A stretch of 64,000 nt of DNA from contig JAGCNW010000014.1 in NCBI GenBank assembly GCA_017645785.1, forward strand, positions 62,001 to 126,000, in the 5' to 3' direction. A model generated the notes under the pieces. The model was not told the origin of the DNA. It saw only the letters and a program-made list of their open reading frames with translations, and made no database searches. Numbering within the stretch: position 1 is the first letter of the stretch; each line of letters opens with the position of its first letter. Positions 8,655 through 16,222 of the stretch are shown one piece after another. This DNA is from Treponema sp. (GTDB taxonomy: Bacteria; Spirochaetota; Spirochaetia; Treponematales; Treponemataceae). Position numbers and translations under genes: made by a program.

Positions 8655-9383
8655 TTACCACAACTCCACGGCGCAAGCAAGCGCGCCGGCCGCTCCATCC
8701 GCTCCGACAGCGTAAATCGCGACGACATTCTTTTGGTCGACCGGCGCGTATTTTGCTACCGCGTTGTCGCCTTGCTTTAGAGCGGTCTTGTAACTGACGC
8801 GCAAATTTTTTGCGTCCGCTCCGTTTGGCAAAACTTCAAGAGCAAAGTCATAGTAGTTTAGATTGTGAACGTGGTCGTTAAAGTCAAAGTCGCTTTTGCG
8901 TAGCTGGATTGTTTTCTCGGCCTCAAACGCTTCCGGCAAAGAAATCTTCGCAAGCTTTTCTCCGCCAAAGACTTGCTTTCCGGGCTCCGGGCCGTAGCGG
9001 TCAAGCAAGTCCGCCTCCACCTTCATCGGGCGGCCGGCCTTTAGGTCAAAGCGAACCCATTTGCTGGTTCCTTCAACGCAAAGCTTTTCGTCGGCGTACA
9101 AGTAATAGTTGCGCGACGTTCCAAAAGGCGAAGTCAAACCTTCGCTCCAAGTTTCAACTTTGATTTTTTGTCCGTAGCGGGGAAATTCCTGGACGCAAAT
9201 TTTCCAGTCTGTCAAAACCCAGGCCACGCCAAGAGTTTCGCTCACCTTAATCGCGGAATCTCCCGCTGCGTCGGAATGGCGGCTTCCCGCGTTTTCAAAA
9301 TATTTTAAAATCGCCGCCATCGTGAGCCGTTCGTTTTTGTCGAACTCTTCAAGCAGCGGAGAAAATTCCGTGGAAAAAACCAT
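8655..9383 (-). CDS. Acyl-ACP thioesterase
   Basis: Predicted fatty acyl-[acyl carrier protein] hydrolase of the plant FatA/FatB-like family, with two hot-dog domains in 242 residues. The first half has TEFSPLLEEFDKNERLTM, AWVLTDWKI and the substrate-pocket strand VETWSEG. The second half carries the catalytic region DFDFNDHVHNLNYYDFALE with the expected Asp-Asn-His set. The enzyme ends fatty-acid synthesis by releasing free fatty acids, for membrane lipids or lipoproteins. AAAGGAC precedes the ATG. It lies 27 nt after parB on the same strand and is probably cotranscribed with parAB, an unusual functional mix. Confidence 0.85.
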   Translation of the reverse strand: MVFSTEFSPLLEEFDKNERLTMAAILKYFENAGSRHSDAAGDSAIKVSETLGVAWVLTDWKICVQEFPRYGQKIKVETWSEGLTSPFGTSRNYYLYADEKLCVEGTSKWVRFDLKAGRPMKVEADLLDRYGPEPGKQVFGGEKLAKISLPEAFEAEKTIQLRKSDFDFNDHVHNLNYYDFALEVLPNGADAKNLRVSYKTALKQGDNAVAKYAPVDQKNVVAIYAVGADGAAGALACAVELW

Positions 9384-9410
9384 TTGCGCGTCCTTTTGTT
9401 TTTGAAAAAA

Positions 9411-10388
9411 TTATTCTTTTATGATCGCTTGGTAAAGCCTGTCCAAGTCGGCGCGGCTAAAGTAGTCGATTACAAGCTGGCCTTTGTCCAAATTGCCGTT
9501 AAGCGAAACTTTTGTTCCAAGCGTTTCCATAAACTTTTGTTCGATGGCAATTATGTCCGGGTCGCGAACGCGCGAACCGTCTTTTTTGCCGTCCTTCTTT
9601 GCCGCGCGGCCTCCGTCGTTAAAAGACGCGGCTTGCGCTTCCGCTTGGCGAACGGACAAGTTGCTTCCGATTATTTTTCCGAACAAGACGCGCTGGTCGG
9701 CGGGGTTCACTACGCTAAGAAGCGCGCGGGCATGGCCGCTTGTGATTTGTCCGACGATCAAAGAGTTTTGCATGTCTTCGGGAAGCTTTAAAAGGCGCAG
9801 GGCGTTGGCCACGGTTGGGCGGCCCTTTCCGACTTTTTTCGCAACCTCGTCTTGGTTTAAGCCGCCGATTTTCATAAGGTTGTAGTAGGCCTGCGCCTCT
9901 TCTATCGGGTTTAGGTCGGCGCGCTGGATGTTTTCGATAAGCGCGACTTCCAATTTTTTTTCGTCGTTAAATTTGCGCAACTGCACCGGAACTTTTTTAA
10001 GTCCGGCCAATTTCGCGGCGCGTGTTCTTCGTTCGCCGGCGATGATGTAAAAGGTTCCGTCGCCCGCGTCTTCGATTACGATGGGCTGAACGATTCCGTG
10101 TTCGGCGATTGAGTCTGAAAGTTCCTTTAACTGTTCCTCGTTAAAAACTTGGCGGGGCTGATGTGGATTGGGCTTGAGCAAGTCAGGGTCAATCCAAAGA
10201 GTTCCGTTGTCGTCAGTTTCTATTGAATCGGGAAGGTCGGCGTTTTTCGCTCCGCCTCTTTTTGCAAACGCTTTTGGCGCGCTTTCGATTTCGTCAACTG
10301 GAGGCTCGTATTCGATTTGCGCTTGCTGCTCGGCCTCGCCCATCAAGGCTGCCATGCCGCGGCCCAAGCCGGTTTTTCTTTTAGCCAC
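9411..10388 (-). CDS. parB: Chromosome partitioning protein ParB (Spo0J family)
   Basis: DNA-binding CTPase clamp that loads at parS sites and works with ParA to segregate the chromosome origin. The 325 residues include the ParA-activating basic N-terminus (KRKTGLGRGMAALM), the CTP-binding motifs PHQPRQ (75-80), GERRTRAA (118-125) and ENIQR (152-156), a helix-turn-helix (NQDEVAKKVGKGRPTVANAL, about 178-197) and a C-terminal dimerization segment. A GTG at 10388 is the start: it lies 8 nt inside the end of parA, and GAGGAGG precedes it. No full parS site was noticed in the window. Confidence 0.93.
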   Translation of the reverse strand: MAKRKTGLGRGMAALMGEAEQQAQIEYEPPVDEIESAPKAFAKRGGAKNADLPDSIETDDNGTLWIDPDLLKPNPHQPRQVFNEEQLKELSDSIAEHGIVQPIVIEDAGDGTFYIIAGERRTRAAKLAGLKKVPVQLRKFNDEKKLEVALIENIQRADLNPIEEAQAYYNLMKIGGLNQDEVAKKVGKGRPTVANALRLLKLPEDMQNSLIVGQITSGHARALLSVVNPADQRVLFGKIIGSNLSVRQAEAQAASFNDGGRAAKKDGKKDGSRVRDPDIIAIEQKFMETLGTKVSLNGNLDKGQLVIDYFSRADLDRLYQAIIKE

Positions 10389-11136
10389 GATGGATTACCT
10401 CCTCCGCCAATTTTTGGTAGCTCTTGGCGCCAACGCAGTCCGGGTCGTACTTGCAAACCGGAAGACCGTGAGAAGGCGCTTCGCTCAAGCGGACGTTGCG
10501 GGGAATGATCGTGTTGAAAACCACGTCCTTAAAGTATGACTTGACTTGGACTACAACGTCCTGGGCCAATCTTGTTCGCGAGTCGTACATTGTAAAGAAG
10601 ATTCCGCCGATTGTGAGGCTTGTGTTGATTGATTTTTGGACTTTCTTTACGGTTTGCAGCAAAAGGGTGATTCCTTCCAAAGCGAAATATTCGCACTGCA
10701 TTGGAACCAATACCGCGTCGGCGGCCGCCAAGCCGTTCAATGTCAAAATGCCCAATGAAGGAGGGCAGTCAATCAAAATGTAGTCGTATTTGTCCTGAAG
10801 GGGCTCCAAGGCGTCCTTCAAAAAGTATTCGCGGCGCTTTTGGTCAACCAATTCGATGGCCGCTCCAGAAAGGTCAAGGCTTGCGCTGATGGCGTCCAAA
10901 GTCGGTATGCAAGTCTTTTTTACCGCGTCCTTGGCTTCGCATTCGCCGCTCAAAAGTTCGTAAATTGTAGGCTTGTCTTTTGAAACGCCCACGCCGCTAG
11001 ACATGTTGCCCTGAGAGTCAAAGTCAACGAGAAGAACCTTCTTTTTTGCCAGAGCGATGTAAGCGCCGATGTTGATTGCGGAGGTCGTCTTTCCGACGCC
11101 GCCTTTTTGATTTACGAATACAAAAGTTTTAGCCAT
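10381..11136 (-). CDS. parA: Chromosome partitioning ATPase ParA (Soj family)
   Basis: Walker-type ATPase that forms dynamic gradients on the nucleoid and moves ParB-parS complexes. With the start at 11136 the protein has 251 residues and begins directly with the deviant Walker A segment (MAKTFVFVNQ then KGGVGKTT at 11-18), typical of short ParA/Soj proteins. Walker A' (VLLVDFDSQGN) and Walker B (YILIDCPPSLG) follow. The frame stays open far upstream, but a consensus promoter ends 7 nt before this ATG and no SD is visible, so the mRNA is predicted to be leaderless. It overlaps parB by 8 nt. Confidence 0.93.
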   Translation of the reverse strand: MAKTFVFVNQKGGVGKTTSAINIGAYIALAKKKVLLVDFDSQGNMSSGVGVSKDKPTIYELLSGECEAKDAVKKTCIPTLDAISASLDLSGAAIELVDQKRREYFLKDALEPLQDKYDYILIDCPPSLGILTLNGLAAADAVLVPMQCEYFALEGITLLLQTVKKVQKSINTSLTIGGIFFTMYDSRTRLAQDVVVQVKSYFKDVVFNTIIPRNVRLSEAPSHGLPVCKYDPDCVGAKSYQKLAEEVIHRG

Positions 11137-11143
11137 AAAGCCT

Positions 11144-11172
11144 ATTATAGCATTTTTGGGGTTGGGTTTCAA
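11144..11172 (-). promoter_or_regulatory. parA promoter, leaderless candidate
   Basis: Minus strand TTGAAA (11172-11167), 17 nt, extended -10 TGcTATAAT (hexamer 11149-11144). Exactly 7 nt separate the -10 box from the ATG, so transcription should begin at or next to the A of the start codon. Confidence 0.7.
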
Positions 11173-11183
11173 GCCGTTTGCCC

Positions 11184-11212
11184 TAGACAGCGGCGCCGCA
11201 GGGTGATAATAT
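11184..11212 (+). promoter_or_regulatory. Promoter of the methyltransferase gene, near-leaderless candidate
   Basis: TAGACA (11184-11189), 17 nt, TAATAT (11207-11212); 8 nt to the ATG at 11221. It is divergent from the parA promoter, and both fit within 85 nt. Confidence 0.55.
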
Positions 11213-11220
11213 GTTCTGTA

Positions 11221-12492
11221 ATGATTCTTTCGGCAACCCTTTCCAAACCAACAAAACAAGTCCAGGAAATCCTTGGAAAAGAATACGAGCGGGTAAAAAT
11301 TCGCTTTAAGGGCGGAACGGACTCTCCGTATTTTGCCGAATTCTTCACCGAAAAGCAAAGCTTCCACAAAAATTTTTCAGAGGCGGAACTGGAGGAATTT
11401 TTAAGCGAGAACGTTGGCCGTTCCTTTAAAAATTGCGTGGAACGGACCGAAGACAAAGAAATCACTTTTTTGGCCAACAAGCGCGGCGAAGTCCGCAGGC
11501 TGGAAAAAACGCTTACTGCCAAAAACGGCGGGAAGGCCATAACGCCGGCAGCGCTAGACAAAAAGCAGGGGGCCGCTTTTGGCGCCGTCTCCGCCTTGCA
11601 AGCCCAAAATGCCGGCGCAGCCTTCAACCGTTCCAAAAACTACATCATAAAAGAAGGAACGCGCGTCCCCTTTTTGCAGGCGCTTGGCGTGATGACCGAC
11701 GCTGGAAAAATTGTCGCCGCTAAATACGACAAGTTCCGCCAAATAAACCGCTTTTTGGAACTCTTGGACGACGTCCTCCCCGGCGTATTGCAAGAACGGT
11801 CGCAAGCCCAAAACGGCGGCGACGAAAATTCTTTGCAAGCCCAAGAAGGCGGGCGGCCAATAGAGCCCCTGCAAATTTTGGACTTTGGCTCCGGCAAGTC
11901 TTACCTGACCTTTGCCGTCCAATATTTTTTGGAAAGCGTAAAAAAGATTCCCTGCCAAATAACCGGCGTTGACTTAAAGGAAGACGTCATAAAATCCTGC
12001 TCCGATTTGGCCGCCCGCCTTAACATTAAAAACATAAATTTTGTTTGCGGCGACATCGCGGCTTATGACGGAGTTAACCCCGACATCGTAATCACTTTGC
12101 ACGCCTGCGACGTTGCGACGGACTACGCGCTAAAGTTTGCCGTTGACAAAAAAGCCAAGGCGATTCTTTCCGTTCCCTGCTGCCAAAAAGAAATCAACTC
12201 GCAGTTGGGAAAATCGTCCAACGCGCTTTTCGCGCCGCTTTTAAAGCATGGCATTTTGCGGGAACGGTTTTCGGCGCTTATGACTGACGCCGTCCGCGCC
12301 CAACTTTTGGAAGCGCGCGGCTATAAGGTTCAAGTTTTGGAATTTATCGATATGGAAGGAACGCCAAAAAATCTTATGATTCGCGCCGTTTTGGCGGGCG
12401 GCGCGCTTTCCGGCGACCAATCCGCGCGAGATTTGCTCGCAGCCTTTGGCGCAAAGCAAAGTCTCGCGGATCTATTGGACGGCGCCCGTTAA
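11221..12492 (+). CDS. Class I SAM-dependent methyltransferase (Methyltransf_32-like)
   Basis: Predicted cytosolic methyltransferase of 423 residues with unknown substrate. The Rossmann core begins near residue 220 with the SAM loop ILDFGSGKSYLTFA, then acidic ITGVDLKEDVI, NFVCGDIA, and the family-typical ITLHACDVATDYAL and SVPCCQKE, which match the Methyltransf_32 group. Residues 1-215 form a poorly conserved N-terminal region. Three copies of a DNA motif containing GCAAGCCCAA (11596, 11801, 11832) encode QAQ-N/E-A/G-G insertions in this region and look like an expanded repeat. ATG 11221 is chosen because a promoter abuts it. It is divergent from parA and converges on mscS with a 6-nt gap. 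Confidence 0.78.
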   Translation: MILSATLSKPTKQVQEILGKEYERVKIRFKGGTDSPYFAEFFTEKQSFHKNFSEAELEEFLSENVGRSFKNCVERTEDKEITFLANKRGEVRRLEKTLTAKNGGKAITPAALDKKQGAAFGAVSALQAQNAGAAFNRSKNYIIKEGTRVPFLQALGVMTDAGKIVAAKYDKFRQINRFLELLDDVLPGVLQERSQAQNGGDENSLQAQEGGRPIEPLQILDFGSGKSYLTFAVQYFLESVKKIPCQITGVDLKEDVIKSCSDLAARLNIKNINFVCGDIAAYDGVNPDIVITLHACDVATDYALKFAVDKKAKAILSVPCCQKEINSQLGKSSNALFAPLLKHGILRERFSALMTDAVRAQLLEARGYKVQVLEFIDMEGTPKNLMIRAVLAGGALSGDQSARDLLAAFGAKQSLADLLDGAR

Positions 12493-12498
12493 GGCCTA

Positions 12499-13557
12499 TT
12501 AGTGTTCGTCGTCAGGGTCGTATTCCTTGGCGCTTTCAGATTCAATCATGTTCTTTGTGGCCTTTGACTTTCCGCGAATTCTTTTGTCGATTTTTTTTGT
12601 CTTAGTCTCTGCCTTTGTTTTTGCGGAAGCCTTTGCCTTTGACGCTGAAGCGCGGCCCGCGATGATTTGCGGCTCGCTGTCGTAAATCTTAACGTCAAGC
12701 TTGTTGTAGGGAATCTCGATTCCGGCCTCGTCGTAAACGCGCTTTATCGCGATGAAGGTTTCGTTTTTAGCGGCCAAGAAATTTTCTTTTTTAAACCAAA
12801 CGGCAAGCGTCATGTTTATTCCGCTCTCGCCAAAGCCGTCAAACCATACAAGCGGCTCGGGGTCCTTTAGAGTGTCCTTGCAATATTTTGGCGCCTTGGC
12901 CAAAACGTTGAGCGCAGTTTCCATGTCGGTGTCGTATGATACAGAAACTTTTACGTCCAAACGGCGCTTGTCAAAGAAGCTTGTGTTCCTCAATGTCGAG
13001 TTGATGATCGTTGAGTTTGGAATGCGGATCATTTGGTTGTCCAGCGTGTGGACCTTTACGCTTAGCAAGCCTATCGTGTCAACGATTCCTGTTTCGCCGG
13101 CGACGTTGATCAAGTCTCCGATTTTAAGAGTTTTTTCGGCGATGACAAAAACGCCAGAGATAATGTTGCTTACGGAAGTTTGAGCGGCAAAGGCGACTGC
13201 GATACCGGCCACTCCAGCCGCTCCCCAGATCGCGCTAAGCTTGATTCCGAACAAACTTAAAACGAACATTATCAAAATCGCGTAGTATATGTATTTGACA
13301 AATTTAAGTATGATTACCGAGCGGTGCGCCGGAAGTTTTTTCTCCGGGATTTTTCTGATTGAGCGGACAATCACCTTGTAAATGGCCATCAGCGCGAAAA
13401 AGATTAGCAAAACGCCAAGCAGCCTAAAAAAGTTGTCCCAGGTCGCAAAGCCTTTTATCCATTTGGTAAAAGACTCGTAGGCCCAGTTAAGGTCTTCTTT
13501 GATTGTGTGGTCGGAATTGAGAAGGGTGTTGCCTTCTTCGATTATTTTTTCGTCCAT
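12499..13557 (-). CDS. Small-conductance mechanosensitive channel, MscS family
   Basis: Inner-membrane tension-gated channel that relieves osmotic downshock. The 352 residues contain three hydrophobic helices (about 50-150), the pore-lining TM3 pattern rich in Ala and Gly (AGVAGIAVAFAAQTSVSNIISG), the beta-domain (IGDLINVAGETGIVDTIGLL) and the alpha/beta vestibule. A Lys/Ala-rich C-terminal tail (KAKASAKTKAETKTKK and an acidic end) is an add-on. The start at 13557 is set by AAGGAG 7 nt upstream; an in-frame ATG farther upstream falls in a palindromic repeat and is unlikely to be used. Confidence 0.88.
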   Translation of the reverse strand: MDEKIIEEGNTLLNSDHTIKEDLNWAYESFTKWIKGFATWDNFFRLLGVLLIFFALMAIYKVIVRSIRKIPEKKLPAHRSVIILKFVKYIYYAILIMFVLSLFGIKLSAIWGAAGVAGIAVAFAAQTSVSNIISGVFVIAEKTLKIGDLINVAGETGIVDTIGLLSVKVHTLDNQMIRIPNSTIINSTLRNTSFFDKRRLDVKVSVSYDTDMETALNVLAKAPKYCKDTLKDPEPLVWFDGFGESGINMTLAVWFKKENFLAAKNETFIAIKRVYDEAGIEIPYNKLDVKIYDSEPQIIAGRASASKAKASAKTKAETKTKKIDKRIRGKSKATKNMIESESAKEYDPDDEH

Positions 13558-13578
13558 TGTTTTTCTCCTTAGAGATAA

Positions 13579-13646
13579 TGTCATTGTCGGGCTTGACCCG
13601 ACAATCTTTTGTCCAAAGATTCCCGCGTCACGCGCGGGAATGACAA
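13579..13646. repeat. Paired palindromic repeat, copy pair 2 (tail-to-tail)
   Basis: Direct copy 13579-13610 (TGTCATTGTCGGG-CTTGA-CCCGACAATCTTTT type) and inverted copy 13616-13646 (AAGATTCCCGCG...CGGGAATGACA). It lies between mscS and nth, just upstream of the mscS ribosome site. Confidence 0.8.
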
Positions 13647-13665
13647 CGCGCTAATTATATCACTG

Positions 13666-14295
13666 TTAATTCTTTTTGCAAAGGTCTTTGATAACGCATT
13701 CGTCGCATTTGGGGGAACGGGCGACGCAAACGTAACGGCCGTGCAGCAAAAGCCAATGGTGAGCGTCCTTTAAATATTTTTTTGGAACCCGTTCCAAAAG
13801 GCTTTGCTCGACTTCCAGCGGAGTGCTTCCTTGCGCCAAGCCGATTTTTGGAGCGACGCGGAACAAGTGGGTGTCTACTGGAATCGTGGGCTTTTTAAAT
13901 ATTACGTTAAGGACAACGTTGGCGGTTTTGCGTCCTACGCCGGGGAGCGTTACAAGCTCCTCCATCGTGTCGGGAACCTGGCCCTTGTATTCGTCCAAGA
14001 GGCGCTGGCTGAGCGCGATGACATGAGCCGCCTTTGTCTTGTAAAGACCGATTGATTTTATGTAGCCTTCCAATTTTTTTTGTCCCAGCGCGAGCATTTT
14101 TTTCGGCGTGTCGGCGATTTTGTAAAGGGGCTCTGTGGCCTTGTTTACGCTCTTGTCCGTGGCCTGCGCCGAAAGCACGACGCTGACCAAAAGCGTGTAT
14201 GCGTTTTTGTAAATCAGCTCTGCCTGAGGATTTGGATTGGCTTTTTTAAGCCGCTCAAAAACTTTTTTTACTTCGTCAGGTGAAAGAAGTTCCAT
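13666..14295 (-). CDS. nth: Endonuclease III
   Basis: Bifunctional DNA glycosylase/AP lyase that removes oxidised pyrimidines in base excision repair. The 209 residues have the helix-hairpin-helix LPGVGRKTANVVLNV (117-131) with catalytic Lys123, the catalytic Asp in PVDTHLFR (D141), and the C-terminal 4Fe-4S ligands C-X6-C-X2-C-X5-C (C190, C197, C200, C206). Length and order are standard. The upstream 174 nt hold an unusual nested inverted repeat, so it is unclear whether nth is read from metK or from its own promoter. Confidence 0.94.
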   Translation of the reverse strand: MELLSPDEVKKVFERLKKANPNPQAELIYKNAYTLLVSVVLSAQATDKSVNKATEPLYKIADTPKKMLALGQKKLEGYIKSIGLYKTKAAHVIALSQRLLDEYKGQVPDTMEELVTLPGVGRKTANVVLNVIFKKPTIPVDTHLFRVAPKIGLAQGSTPLEVEQSLLERVPKKYLKDAHHWLLLHGRYVCVARSPKCDECVIKDLCKKN

Positions 14296-14336
14296 TTAGC
14301 TTCGGGAAAAACAATTAAGTGACGCGCGAAGGCGCA

Positions 14337-14445
14337 GGGCGACTGATGGAAACACTCATTTTGCGCCTGCCGCGCAAGCGGCAGTGTTTGATAGTTTCAA
14401 GCGCAAAATGCGTGTAGCGCCGATATCAAGCGGTTCCATCAGCCG
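14337..14445. repeat. Nested inverted-repeat element between metK and nth
   Basis: Three sets of complementary arms are nested: CTGATGGAA (14343-14351) with TTCCATCAG (14434-14442); CATTTTGCGC (14357-14366) with GCGCAAAATG (14401-14410); and CTGCCGC (14367-14373), GCAA loop, GCGGCAG (14378-14384). AAACACT/AGTGTTT (14350-14356 and 14383-14389) offers a competing helix. No ORF or known RNA family was recognised. It could be a processed element, a structured leader of nth or a metK 3' structure. Confidence 0.6.
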
Positions 14446-14469
14446 CAGCTGCAACTGCAACTGGGAGCG

Positions 14470-15642
14470 TTACTTAATTTCCTTTTTAAGCGCCTCTTTT
14501 TTGTCGGTTTTTTCCCAACTGAATTCCTTGCGGCCAAAGTGACCGTAAGAGGCGGTGGGAGAATAGATCGGCTTTTTAAGGCCAAGCGTCTTGATGATTC
14601 CCGCCGGGCTGCAGTCAAAGACCTTTGAGACGGCCTTTGAAATTTCCGCGTCGGGAACTTTTCCTGTTCCAAAAGTGTCGACCATAATCGATACCGGGAA
14701 GGGAACTCCGATGGCGTAGGCCAACTGGACTTCGGCGCGTTCGGCAAGACCGGCGGCGACGATGTTCTTTGCGATGTAACGCGCCATGTAGGCGGCCGAG
14801 CGGTCAACCTTTGACGGGTCCTTTCCGCTAAAGGCTCCGCCGCCGTGACGGCCCATTCCGCCGTAAGTGTCGACGATAATCTTGCGGCCTGTCAAGCCGG
14901 AATCTCCGTGGGGGCCGCCGATTACGAACTGGCCTGTGGGGTTGATGAAGTACTTGGTCTTTTTGTCCAAAAGGCCTGTGGGCTCCAAAACGGGCTTGAT
15001 GATTTGCTCGATCAAGTCGTCCTTGATTGTCTTGTATTTGACGTTGGGATTGTGCTGGTGCGAGAGAACGACTGTGTCAATGTGAACGGGTTTGTGGCCT
15101 TCGTATTCCAACGTAACTTGTGCTTTTGCGTCGGGCCGCATCCATTCGATTTTCTTTGAATGGCGAGCTTTTGAGGCGGCGCGCAAAAGTTTGTGGGCGT
15201 ACATAACGGGAGCGGGCATAAGTTCGGGGGTTTCATTGCAAGCAAAGCCGAACATCATTCCCTGGTCTCCGGCGCCTTGCTGGCCCTTGTATTCCGCAAG
15301 TCCTGTTCCAACGACGCCTTGGTTGATGTCGGGCGACTGGGTGTGAACGGTGTTCAAAACCGCCATTGAGTCGGCGTCAAGCCCGTAATCGGCGTCTGTG
15401 TAGCCGATTTTGCGCGCAACGTCGCGCGCGATTGTTTGGATGTCCAGCTCTTTGAATTTGGTGGAAATTTCTCCGCCAACAAGAACCATTCCAGTCGTCG
15501 TAAAGCACTCGCAGGCAACGTGACTGTTGGGGTCTTTAGCCAGACAAGCATCCAGCACAGCGTCGGAAATCTGGTCGCACACCTTGTCCGGGTGTCCTTC
15601 GCTTACAGATTCCGAGGTGAACAAATAATGCTCGTTTGTCAT
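14470..15642 (-). CDS. metK: S-adenosylmethionine synthetase
   Basis: Makes SAM from methionine and ATP with release of PPi and Pi. The 390 residues carry the family signatures [11 protein letters not shown] (15-25), [12 protein letters not shown] (about 121-132), the P-loop-like [19 protein letters not shown] and the metal/K site residues around them. The start at 15642 ([12 protein letters not shown]) follows GGAGAAGA-type SD spacing; the open frame upstream to 15714 has no family similarity. No SAM riboswitch was found in the upstream 145 nt. It is divergent from the CBM48 gene. Confidence 0.96.
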   Translation of the reverse strand: MTNEHYLFTSESVSEGHPDKVCDQISDAVLDACLAKDPNSHVACECFTTTGMVLVGGEISTKFKELDIQTIARDVARKIGYTDADYGLDADSMAVLNTVHTQSPDINQGVVGTGLAEYKGQQGAGDQGMMFGFACNETPELMPAPVMYAHKLLRAASKARHSKKIEWMRPDAKAQVTLEYEGHKPVHIDTVVLSHQHNPNVKYKTIKDDLIEQIIKPVLEPTGLLDKKTKYFINPTGQFVIGGPHGDSGLTGRKIIVDTYGGMGRHGGGAFSGKDPSKVDRSAAYMARYIAKNIVAAGLAERAEVQLAYAIGVPFPVSIMVDTFGTGKVPDAEISKAVSKVFDCSPAGIIKTLGLKKPIYSPTASYGHFGRKEFSWEKTDKKEALKKEIK

Positions 15643-15729
15643 TATTCTTCTCCTGTAAAAATAAAGAAATGTTATGGCGGGCATGTGGCGAGCGCGTCCG
15701 CCTGGGCCGTTCAAATTCTAAAAAAAGAC

Positions 15730-15758
15730 TTGAACAACTTTAAAAAATATATTATAGT
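15730..15758 (+). promoter_or_regulatory. Promoter of the CBM48 gene
   Basis: TTGAAC (15730-15735), 17 nt, TATAGT (15753-15758), followed by a 29-nt leader with AAGGGG before the ATG at 15788. Confidence 0.65.
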
Positions 15759-15787
15759 ATTATATCTTTTATTGCAAGGGGACAGTT

Positions 15788-16105
15788 ATGCCTTTAAAAA
15801 AGACTTTTTCAAAAGACAAGACAAAGTGTACAGTAACTTTCACAGTTACGCCCGAAGCCGCCCAAGGAGCGGAGACAATCAACCTTGCCGGTGATTTTAA
15901 CAGCTGGAGCAGCAAGGAAAATCCCCTTAAAAAAGGCAAGGACGGCGCTTTTTCCGTTAAATTGACTTTGGATGCCGGCCGCGAGTACCAGTTCCGCTAT
16001 TTGGTGGACGGAAAAAAGTGGGAAAACGACTGGAAGGCCGACAAGTACGTCGCCGCGCCTTATTCCAACGCCGACAATTCGGTTGTGTCGACCATAATTG
16101 AATAG
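15788..16105 (+). CDS. Stand-alone CBM48/AMPK-type glycogen-binding domain protein
   Basis: A 105-residue protein made of one early-set beta-sandwich like the glycogen-binding domain of AMPK beta and the isoamylase N-terminal domain. Key segments are VTFTVTPEAA, INLAGDFNSWS (the Trp-containing glucan-binding turn, about 31-41), LTLDAGREYQFRYLVDG and KWENDWKAD, ending with a dangling YVAAPYSNADNSVV. No catalytic domain is attached. Small proteins of this kind probably bind storage glycans or glycan-enzyme complexes. AAGGGG lies 6 nt before the ATG, and two terminators follow. Confidence 0.8.
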   Translation: MPLKKTFSKDKTKCTVTFTVTPEAAQGAETINLAGDFNSWSSKENPLKKGKDGAFSVKLTLDAGREYQFRYLVDGKKWENDWKADKYVAAPYSNADNSVVSTIIE

Positions 16106-16113
16106 TTGACTAT

Positions 16114-16144
16114 AAAACGGCCGCTCTGTTGAGCGGCCGTTTTC
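16114..16144 (+). terminator. Intrinsic terminator after the CBM48 gene
   Basis: Hairpin ACGGCCGCTC/GAGCGGCCGT with a 4-nt loop (TGTT) and a short T run. Flanking A and T runs allow use on either strand. Confidence 0.8.
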
Positions 16145-16170
16145 ATAATGCGGCGCCTTTTGCGCCTCAA

Positions 16171-16203
16171 TAAAAAAACCGCTCCTTTCGGGGCGGTTTT
16201 TTG
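16171..16203. terminator. Second intrinsic terminator, between the CBM48 gene and pheS
   Basis: Hairpin AACCGCTCC/GGGGCGGTT with loop TTTC, A run before and T run after. It probably ends pheS transcription on the minus strand. Confidence 0.85.
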
Positions 16204-16222
16204 TTTTATGGCCGTTTGCGGC

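Noticed and set aside
15643-15787. SAM riboswitch upstream of metK
   Set aside because: The gap carries the divergent CBM48 promoter and metK ribosome site; no SAM-I or SAM-II core was seen.
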